Origin: Actinomyces sp. | GTDB lineage: Bacteria; Actinomycetota; Actinomycetes; Actinomycetales; Actinomycetaceae | Direction: 5' to 3' | NCBI GenBank assembly: GCA_018375675.1 | Contig: JAHACW010000006.1 | Location: 1-60,697 of the forward strand | Length of the DNA stretch: 60,697 bases | Part shown: positions 52,440 through 60,697 of the stretch, piece after piece | How the letters are laid out: the number at the start of each line of letters is the position of its first letter | Numbering within the stretch: position 1 is the first letter of the stretch | Position numbers and translations under genes: made by a program | The notes under the pieces: model-generated | The model's database searches: none | Told to the model about the DNA's origin: nothing | What the model saw: only the letters and a program-made list of their open reading frames with translations

Positions 52440-53474
52440 ATGATTTTTCGCCCCGTCTTTCACTTGGCCCTCCTGGGCATCGTTGGCGTGCTCGGCGCGC
52501 TCTTCGTGTTCCTGTCGGCCAAGCGCGCCACCCGCCGCCACGTCATGGACGTCCTGCGTCGCTTCCTCATCGTTGTCACAGTCATCATCATGGGCGCAGG
52601 CCCGTCGATCCCCGGCGAGGCCCAGGAAGTGACCTCGACCCTCGAGGTCTACTTCGTCATCGACCGCACCGGATCCATGGCCGCCGAGGACTGGGACGGC
52701 AGCAAGCCCCGCATCGATGGTGTGCGCAACGACATCTCGATCATGATGAACATCCTCACCGGCTCGCGCTTCTCCATCATGTCGTGGGACTCGAAGGTCC
52801 ACACGGACCTGCCGCTGACCTCCGACGCCTCCGCGGTCATCTCGTACATGGATTCCTTCGACCGCGAGCTCTCCAGTTCCTCCCAGGGATCGTCGGTGAA
52901 CCGACCCGCCCAAGACCTCGCCAAGCTCCTGAAGAAGAACAAGGAGCGCCACCCCCAGAATGTGCGCGCCCTCTTCGTTTTATCCGACGGCGAGACCTCC
53001 AACCAGGACCATTGGACCAGCGCGCCCTCAGGTGAGGCCAGCGACTGGGATGCCGTCAAGGAGTACATCGACGGCGGCCTTGTCCTCGGCTACGGCACCG
53101 AGGCAGGCGGCCCCATGAGGGTGCTGCGCCTGGGCGACAGCGGCTCCCAGAGCGGCGGTGAACCCGAGTACATCCACGACTCCTCGAAGCCTGACAACCC
53201 GATCGCCATTTCGAAGATTGACGAGGCCGCCCTCGAGGATGTCGCCTCACGCGTGGGCGTCGACTATGTGCACTCGCCCGACAAATCGGCGATCGAATCG
53301 CACGCTCGTTCCGTGCTCGACAAGGCGACGACGATGGCCGAGACGCGCAACCTGAAAGACACGTATCGCTACATCATCTGGCCTTTCGCGCTTCTACTCG
53401 GGGCTCTCCTCGCGTGGGAGGGCACCACGCTGGCGCTGCGCGCCCAACAGTTGAGGAACTCCCATGCCATCTGA
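52440..53474 (+). CDS. VWA-domain membrane protein (BatB-like), 344 aa
   Basis: Membrane helices at about 5-25 and 41-57, a VWA domain with metal site DRTGS (YFVIDRTGSMAAEDWDG), and a C-terminal helix (YIIWPFALLLGALLAWEG). The MIDAS reads D-x-T-x-S, with Thr replacing the first Ser; binding may still work. The middle has an SSSSQGSSVNRPAQDL insertion before LFVLSDGE. ATG with GGGAGG, 1 bp after the preceding stop. Overlaps the following gene by 11 nt. Confidence 0.9.
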   Translation: MIFRPVFHLALLGIVGVLGALFVFLSAKRATRRHVMDVLRRFLIVVTVIIMGAGPSIPGEAQEVTSTLEVYFVIDRTGSMAAEDWDGSKPRIDGVRNDISIMMNILTGSRFSIMSWDSKVHTDLPLTSDASAVISYMDSFDRELSSSSQGSSVNRPAQDLAKLLKKNKERHPQNVRALFVLSDGETSNQDHWTSAPSGEASDWDAVKEYIDGGLVLGYGTEAGGPMRVLRLGDSGSQSGGEPEYIHDSSKPDNPIAISKIDEAALEDVASRVGVDYVHSPDKSAIESHARSVLDKATTMAETRNLKDTYRYIIWPFALLLGALLAWEGTTLALRAQQLRNSHAI

Positions 53475-54498
53475 GAACTCGCAGCCTGAAGCAGACCTCC
53501 TCCCCTTTGGTGCACCGCAGGTCGATCCCGTCGATGCGTCCGTTCGCGCGAAGCTCACCAAGGCCTCGTCGGGTAAGCAGAAGATCCAGCGCAACCCCCG
53601 TGCGCTGCGCCCTCTGTGGTACTCCATTCCGATCCTCGTCATCGTGCTGAGCGTCGCCGCGTACCTGATCGGCCTCTCGCTCTGGTCGCGCTCGTCCCTG
53701 AGCCACTGGAAGGCGCAGGAATACGATGTTGCCCAGACGGGCTATGAAGGCCAGATGACGTGGACGAAGATCGGTATCGAGCGATGGGTGGCGCACTACA
53801 ACCGCGGCACCACTCTCGTGCGTCAGGGGCAGACTGACGAGGGCGTGACGGAGCTGCGTACCGCCTTCGACCTTGTCCCCAAGGCCACCGAGGTTAAGCC
53901 CGGCCGACTTGAGCCCTTCTCCTACGAATGCCGCGTTCGCGTCAACCTCGCAATCGGCATCGAGATTCAGGGCGACGCGCAGGCTACCGCCGGCGCCTAC
54001 GGAAATGCCGCGACTACCTACCAGGAAGCCGAAGAGACCGTCGCCCCCTGCCAGACCGCCTCCAACTCCAGCCAGAACCAGTCCGATCAGAACCAGTCTG
54101 ACGACCAGAACCAGTCCGACAACAAGGACCAGTCCGGCAAGCAGGGCCAGTCCGGTGACCAGCAGCAGTCTGGCAAGCAGTCCGATAACCCCGCCGACCA
54201 GAACAAGGAACGCGTCGAGGACAAGAAGCAGAAGGCTGAGGAGCAGTCCCAGGAGCAGGGCGACCAGCAGAAGGACCAGCAGAAGGACCAGCAGCAGGAC
54301 CAGCAGGACAAGGGATCGAAGGATCAGCAGACGAACCCGAGTCCCAGCCCGAGCCCCACGCAGGACCCCTACGAGGGGGAGACCCCGGATGAGAAGCAGC
54401 GCCGTGAGGAGCTGCAGCACAAGAACGATCAGCGCAACAAGGACCAGCGTGACAAGAAGGATGACCGCCGCAGCGGCAACCCGAACGGCGCCTGGTGA
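53464..54498 (+). CDS. TPR-like membrane protein with Gln/Ser/Asp-rich tail (BatC/E-like), 344 aa
   Basis: One membrane helix (about 53-75, YSIPILVIVLSVAAYLIGLSLW). A tetratricopeptide-like region follows (HYNRGTTLVRQGQTDEGVTELRTAFDLVP and a second helix pair to about 190). The last ~145 residues are low complexity: NQSDQNQSDDQNQSD-type and KDQQKDQQ repeats, then PSPSPSPTQDP and a charged end. The repeated DNA behind the tail is prone to length change. It is the last gene of the operon; a modest hairpin at 54551-54569 follows. Confidence 0.85.
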   Translation: MPSENSQPEADLLPFGAPQVDPVDASVRAKLTKASSGKQKIQRNPRALRPLWYSIPILVIVLSVAAYLIGLSLWSRSSLSHWKAQEYDVAQTGYEGQMTWTKIGIERWVAHYNRGTTLVRQGQTDEGVTELRTAFDLVPKATEVKPGRLEPFSYECRVRVNLAIGIEIQGDAQATAGAYGNAATTYQEAEETVAPCQTASNSSQNQSDQNQSDDQNQSDNKDQSGKQGQSGDQQQSGKQSDNPADQNKERVEDKKQKAEEQSQEQGDQQKDQQKDQQQDQQDKGSKDQQTNPSPSPSPTQDPYEGETPDEKQRREELQHKNDQRNKDQRDKKDDRRSGNPNGAW

Positions 54499-54550
54499 GG
54501 GCTGCAAGCCCGTCTCACTTTCGCTGTGACGTGCACCCATAAAACACCAC

Positions 54551-54569
54551 GGTGGCCCGGAAGGCCACC
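54551..54569 (+). terminator. Hairpin between MoxR operon and purD
   Basis: GGTGGCC-CGGAA-GGCCACC, followed by AAACACC; the lack of a T run makes it a weak terminator. Confidence 0.45.
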
Positions 54570-54590
54570 AAACACCGATAGGCTTGAATC

Positions 54591-55925
54591 GTGAAGGTTC
54601 TTCTCGTTGGTAACGGGGGTCGCGAACACGCGATCGCCCGTGCGCTTGTACGAACGTCCACCCCCGAGCATCCTGTTGAGCTTGTCGTCCAGGCGGGTAA
54701 TCCCGCGCTGGAGCAGCTGGGGCGCTCCCTGACCATGGATCCCCTGGATCCGAAGGATGTCGTCCGTCGCGCCACATCCGAGAACGTCGACCTCGTGGTC
54801 GTCGGCCCCGAGGCTCCGCTCGTCGCGGGCGTCGCGGATGCGGTCCTGGACTACGGAATCCCCGTGTTTGGCCCGACGAAGGACGCGGCGCGCCTCGAGG
54901 CCTCCAAGTCTTTCGCGAAGCAGGTCATGGCCGATGCCGGCGTGGCCACGGCTCGTGCCTTCACATGCACCACGATGGACGAGGTCGAGGCCGCCTTCGA
55001 CGACCTGGGTGCCCCCTACGTCGTGAAGGATGACGCGCTTGCCGCGGGTAAGGGCGTCGTCGTGACCACCGACCGCGCCCAGGCCTCGGAGCATGCGCGC
55101 GCCTGCCTGTCGCGCGACGGGGGAGCGGTCGTCATCGAGGACTACCTCGACGGCCCCGAGGTTTCCCTCTTCTGTTTCGCCGACGGTGCCACCGTCGTGC
55201 CGCTGCAGCCCGCGCAGGACTTCAAGCGCGTCGGCGACGGCAACGAGGGCCCGAACACGGGCGGCATGGGTGCCTACAGCCCCCTCCCGTGGCTCCCCGA
55301 AGAGGCCACGCAGCGCATCGTTGACGAGGTGGCCCAGCCCGTCATCACCGAGATGGCGCGTCGCGGCACCCCCTTCCGCGGCCTCCTGTACTGCGGCCTC
55401 GCGATGACCTCGAAGGGCATCCGCGTCGTCGAGTTCAACGTGCGTTTCGGCGACCCGGAGACCCAGGCCGTCCTCGAGCGTCTCGACTCCCCGCTGGCCC
55501 CCATCCTGTACGCGGCCGCGACCGGCACCCTGGCCAAGGCCCCCGCCCCCGTGTGGAGCGAGGACGCTGCCGTCACGGTCGTCATGGCCTCGGGCGGCTA
55601 CCCGGGCCCCACGGATACCGGACATGAGATCACCGGTATCGAAGCGGCCGAGGAACTCGACGGCGTCCACGTCATCCACGCCGGTACCTCCGAGGAGATC
55701 ACCGACGACCCGACCGACGTCGCGGCGGGATGCTGCGGCTTCGAACCGACCTACGCGCTGGTGAACTCCGGCGGCCGAGTCCTCGACGTCGTCGCCCGCG
55801 CGGCCACGCTCGACGAGGCGCGGGCGCTCGCCTACCGCGGCGTCGACCTCATCCATTTCGACGGGGAGCACCACCGCAGCGACATTGCGACGTGGCCCGC
55901 CGACCTGGTCGTCACCCTCGACTGA
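54591..55925 (+). CDS. purD: Phosphoribosylamine-glycine ligase, 444 aa
   Basis: Second purine step: phosphoribosylamine, glycine and ATP to GAR. Signatures: MKVLLVGNGGREHAIA, VVGPEAPLVAGVAD, KDDALAAGKGVVV, QDFKRVGDGNEGPNTGGMG and EFNVRFGDPETQ (ATP-grasp). Length is normal. Start is GTG without a ribosome site; TAGGCT begins 12 nt before it, so the message is leaderless. It heads purD-purC-purS-purQ-purL. Confidence 0.96.
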   Translation: MKVLLVGNGGREHAIARALVRTSTPEHPVELVVQAGNPALEQLGRSLTMDPLDPKDVVRRATSENVDLVVVGPEAPLVAGVADAVLDYGIPVFGPTKDAARLEASKSFAKQVMADAGVATARAFTCTTMDEVEAAFDDLGAPYVVKDDALAAGKGVVVTTDRAQASEHARACLSRDGGAVVIEDYLDGPEVSLFCFADGATVVPLQPAQDFKRVGDGNEGPNTGGMGAYSPLPWLPEEATQRIVDEVAQPVITEMARRGTPFRGLLYCGLAMTSKGIRVVEFNVRFGDPETQAVLERLDSPLAPILYAAATGTLAKAPAPVWSEDAAVTVVMASGGYPGPTDTGHEITGIEAAEELDGVHVIHAGTSEEITDDPTDVAAGCCGFEPTYALVNSGGRVLDVVARAATLDEARALAYRGVDLIHFDGEHHRSDIATWPADLVVTLD

Positions 55926-55944
55926 GAACCCACTGAGGAGCATC

Positions 55945-56946
55945 ATGACCGCCACCCTCCACGGCTGGACCCCGCTGAGCGCGGGCAAGGTTCGCGACAT
56001 CTACGCTCCCGACGAGGCCGTGGTTGGCCCTGCGCCGCAGGCCGCCACCCCGGCGGGCCGCCCGCGCCACGCGAAGGCTGGCCCGGAGGCGCTCCTCATG
56101 GTGACCTCTGATCGCATCAGCGCCTACGACTACGTGCTGCCCACGCTGATCCCCGGCAAGGGTGCGGTCCTCAACCAGCTTGCCATCTGGTGGATGGGCC
56201 AGCTGCGTCCCCTCGTAGAAAACCACCTGCTGGCCGTGGGTACGAAGGCTCCGGCCGAGGCCTCGCGCGCCCTCGAGGGCGCCCAGCCCACGCGCTTCAC
56301 GGTGCCCGCCGAGGTCGACGGGCGCGCGGTCGTGTGCCGCAGCCTGCACATGATCCCCATCGAGTGCGTCGTGCGCGGCTACCTGACGGGCTCCGGCCTG
56401 GCGGAGTACCGCGAGAGTGGCTCCGTGTGTGGCATCACGCTGCCCGAGGGCCTGACCGAGGCCTCGCGCCTCGAGGAGCCGATCTTCACGCCCGCCGCGA
56501 AGGCCGATCTGGGCGAGCACGACGAGAACATCACCTTCGAGCAGACCGTCGAGCGCATCGGCGAGGAGCTCGCGGTTGCGATCCGCGACCTGTCGATCGC
56601 CCTGTACCGGGCAGCCCGCGACATCGCCGCCGAGCGCGGCATCATCATCGCGGACACCAAGTTCGAGTTCGGTATCGACGTGACCACGGGCGCGCTCGTG
56701 CTCGCGGACGAGATCCTGACCCCGGACTCCTCGCGGTTCTGGCCCGCCGACCAGTGGGTGGAGGGCCAGGTCGCGCCCAGCTTCGACAAGCAGTACGTGC
56801 GCGACTGGCTGGTCTCCGAGCAGTCCGGCTGGGACCGCTCTTCGGGCGCTAACCCGCCCGCGCTGCCCGAATCCGTGGCCGCTGCGACCGCCGCGCGCTA
56901 CGTCGAGGCATACCGCCGACTCACCGGGTCGGACCCCATCCTGTGA
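55945..56946 (+). CDS. purC: Phosphoribosylaminoimidazole-succinocarboxamide synthase, 333 aa
   Basis: Joins CAIR and aspartate to SAICAR. Signatures: SAGKVRDIY, TSDRISAYDYVLP, PIECVVRGYLTGSG and DTKFEFG. Compared with the family there is an extra ~28-residue segment right after GKVRDIY (starting PDEAVVGPAPQAA) before LLMVTSDRIS, replacing a normal short turn. Its DNA begins with the dispersed word GACGAGGCCGTGG at 56011. The site is near the ATP pocket entrance, so the insert must loop out. ATG with GAGGAG, 19 bp after purD. Confidence 0.95.
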   Translation: MTATLHGWTPLSAGKVRDIYAPDEAVVGPAPQAATPAGRPRHAKAGPEALLMVTSDRISAYDYVLPTLIPGKGAVLNQLAIWWMGQLRPLVENHLLAVGTKAPAEASRALEGAQPTRFTVPAEVDGRAVVCRSLHMIPIECVVRGYLTGSGLAEYRESGSVCGITLPEGLTEASRLEEPIFTPAAKADLGEHDENITFEQTVERIGEELAVAIRDLSIALYRAARDIAAERGIIIADTKFEFGIDVTTGALVLADEILTPDSSRFWPADQWVEGQVAPSFDKQYVRDWLVSEQSGWDRSSGANPPALPESVAAATAARYVEAYRRLTGSDPIL

Positions 56947-56951
56947 ACAGA

Positions 56952-56968
56952 CTTGCCCGCCGGGCAAG
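56952..56968 (+). other. Small hairpin between purC and purS
   Basis: CTTGCCCG-C-CGGGCAAG. It has no T tract and may stabilise or process the mRNA. Confidence 0.45.
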
Positions 56969-57010
56969 ATGCACGGCGGGATCCTCACCAACAACACAAG
57001 GAGGAACGCC

Positions 57011-57292
57011 GTGGGGCGAATCATCGTGGAAGTGATGCCGAAGCCGGAGATCCTGGATCCCCAGGGTAAGGCTGTCGGTTCGGCGCTGCCCAGGCTCGGA
57101 ATCACGAGCTTCGAGGCCGTGCGCCAGGGTAAGTGCTTCCACCTGAGCGTGGACGGTCCCGTTACCGACGAGCTCCTGGACCAGGCCCGCAAGGCCGCCG
57201 AAGAGGTCCTGTCCAACCCGATCATCGAGGACGTCGTGCGCGTCGAGGCCATCGACGAGGCCGATGCCCGTTACGTGGGAGGCGTGCAGTGA
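57011..57292 (+). CDS. purS: FGAM synthase subunit PurS, 93 aa
   Basis: Small subunit of the three-part PurSQL enzyme; it bridges PurQ and PurL. Typical text: [34 protein letters not shown] and [11 protein letters not shown]. The GTG start at 57011 follows AAGGAGGAA; the longer open frame upstream is not used. The stop overlaps the purQ start (GTGA). Confidence 0.94.
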   Translation: MGRIIVEVMPKPEILDPQGKAVGSALPRLGITSFEAVRQGKCFHLSVDGPVTDELLDQARKAAEEVLSNPIIEDVVRVEAIDEADARYVGGVQ

Positions 57293-57996
57293 CCCGCGTC
57301 GGAGTCGTCACCTTCCCCGGCACCCTCGACGACCGCGACGCCGCCCGCGCGGTTGAAATCGCGGGCGCGGAGGCCGTGTCCCTGTGGCACAAGGACGCCG
57401 ACCTGCACGGCGTCGACGCGGTCGTCATCCCCGGCGGCTTCTCCTACGGCGACTACCTGCGCTGTGGCGCGATCGCCGCGACCGCTCCCGTCATGAGCGA
57501 AATCGTGCGCGAAGCCGGACGAGGCCTGCCCGTCCTGGGCATCTGCAACGGCTTCCAGGTCCTGTGCGAGTCGCACCTGCTGCCCGGCGCGCTCATCCGC
57601 AACGACCACCAGAAGTTCCTGTGCCGCGACCAGGTGCTGCGCATCGAGAACGCGGACACCGCGTGGACGCGTGCCTACAGTGTCGGCGACACCATCACCG
57701 TCCCCCTCAAGAACGGTGAGGGCAACTTCCAGGCGTCTCCCGCCGAGCTCGAACGGCTCGAGGGCGAAGGCCGCGTCGTGTTCCGCTACGTCGACTTCAA
57801 CCCCAACGGCTCCGCCAACGACATCGCGGGCGTTACCAACGCCGCGGGCAACGTCGTCGGCCTCATGCCCCACCCCGAGCACGCGACTGAGGCCGGCTTC
57901 GGCCCGCTCTCCCTCGGAGCCGACGGCGCCAGCCACCACGGCGGCACCGACGGATTGGGCATCTTCCGTTCCGTCCTCGCATCCCTCGTCGGCTGA
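57289..57996 (+). CDS. purQ: FGAM synthase glutaminase subunit PurQ, 235 aa
   Basis: Class I glutaminase that passes ammonia to PurL. The nucleophile is Cys86 in GICNGFQ and the catalytic His/Glu are in [26 protein letters not shown] is conserved. GTG start overlaps purS. A perfect 22-bp palindrome and the dispersed word separate it from purL. Confidence 0.96.
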   Translation: MTRVGVVTFPGTLDDRDAARAVEIAGAEAVSLWHKDADLHGVDAVVIPGGFSYGDYLRCGAIAATAPVMSEIVREAGRGLPVLGICNGFQVLCESHLLPGALIRNDHQKFLCRDQVLRIENADTAWTRAYSVGDTITVPLKNGEGNFQASPAELERLEGEGRVVFRYVDFNPNGSANDIAGVTNAAGNVVGLMPHPEHATEAGFGPLSLGADGASHHGGTDGLGIFRSVLASLVG

Positions 57997-58006
57997 CGAC
58001 GCCACC

Positions 58007-58028
58007 GTGCCCTCACGCGTGAGGGCAC
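58007..58028. other. 22-bp perfect palindrome between purQ and purL, next to dispersed word
   Basis: GTGCCCTCACG and CGTGAGGGCAC; immediately followed by CCCCGGCCTCGTC at 58028-58040. It could attenuate readthrough or bind a regulator. Confidence 0.6.
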
Positions 58029-58065
58029 CCCGGCCTCGTCCCAGACCTTTCGAATGGAAACACGA

Positions 58066-60423
<2,358 letters not shown>

Positions 60424-60449
60424 GCTGCCGCGTCTGAGTCGTAGCGCCG

Positions 60450-60477
60450 GGGGCGCGGGCCTGCGGGCCCGCGCCCC
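60450..60477 (+). terminator. Terminator after purL
   Basis: Perfect 12-bp stem GGGGCGCGGGCC/GGCCCGCGCCCC. Confidence 0.8.
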
Positions 60478-60484
60478 TGTGCTG

Positions 60485-60614
60485 TGTTGCTTGTGGTGCC
60501 GCTGGCGTTCCGGGCGCCGCGTGGTGTGTTGATGGGCCGGGCTGCTTGGTGTGCCCGTGGGCGGCGGCCTTCCTGCTTGTGTTGCTTGTGGCCCCACGGG
60601 TGTTCCGGGCGCCG
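60485..60614. repeat. 35-bp direct repeats at right edge
   Basis: tgttgcttgtgg...cgttccgggcgccg at 60485-60519 recurs at 60580-60614 with a few changes. Between and after them the text resembles the left edge of the window. No gene is seen in 60424-60697. Confidence 0.6.
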
Positions 60615-60697
60615 TCGGGCCCGGCCGCCCGCGAGATCGCCACACGCGAGCCTGCGGCTCGGAGTGGTCGATCTCGAAGCCCGCCCGTGCCCTCCGG

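Overview
The window is high-GC (roughly 65-68% by eye) DNA from an actinobacterium, most likely Actinomycetaceae of the Schaalia/Actinomyces type. This rests on the DUF3073 and holin-X families, a bifunctional Dcd, PurF/PurL of actinobacterial type, MutT1-like and septum-formation proteins, an LAXTG surface protein and many leaderless starts. The species assignment is inference. I see no integrase, transposase, rRNA or CRISPR array.

Layout. 1-1330: gene-free edge with direct repeats, a 114-bp inverted-repeat element and three adjacent 'mirror' arrays (direct copies of a short word, then inverted copies, at constant period). 1331-5311: an unknown low-GC gene, tRNA-Gly, a NUDIX enzyme, a TetR regulator, thioredoxin and a GNAT acetyltransferase. 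5475-8730: an adaptor/ATPase/permease (MacAB-like) operon. 8807-15860: mutY, two TM2-domain proteins, dcd, an unknown gene and a large membrane Fe-S reductase. 16020-18870: purF and purM. 19085-22253: DUF3073, DUF3618, holin-X and an ABC-ATPase-like protein lacking a Walker A motif. 22594-24510: an AT-richer acquired patch with a DUF488 gene convergent with an unknown partner, and a gene remnant. 24858-27219: an LARTG-anchored adhesin-like protein, the second 114-bp element, and tRNA-Phe/Asp/Glu. 27383-33081: an MscS channel with a histone-H1-like tail, two EamA exporters and msrB. 33192-33577: two more mirror arrays. 33713-42233: a drug exporter, then three consecutive ADP-ribosylglycohydrolase/PfkB-kinase fusions (one intact, two that have lost catalytic residues) below tRNA-Lys. 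42265-48809: an unknown gene, NUDIX/pseudo-phosphatase, septum-formation lipoprotein, PiT phosphate transporter with its DUF47 partner, and PEP carboxykinase. 49025-54498: a MoxR/DUF58/VWA/VWA/TPR (Bat-like) operon. 54591-60423: purD, purC, purS, purQ and purL.

How the genes fit together. PurF, PurD, PurSQL, PurM and PurC cover purine steps 1, 2, 4, 5 and the SAICAR step, in two blocks 36 kb apart. The PiT/DUF47/lipoprotein genes are a phosphate uptake set. The MoxR operon is a chaperone/VWA membrane complex.

Strongest unusual signals: (1) the triple ADP-ribosylglycohydrolase-kinase fusion operon with two pseudoenzymes; (2) five intergenic mirror arrays with unrelated words but the same architecture; (3) a 13-18 bp word, GACGAGGCCGKGG or GACGAGGCCGGGGCACAG, scattered through intergenic DNA, terminator hairpins and extra in-frame segments of conserved enzymes; (4) a shared leaderless-start layout with the -10 box 12 nt before the start codon.
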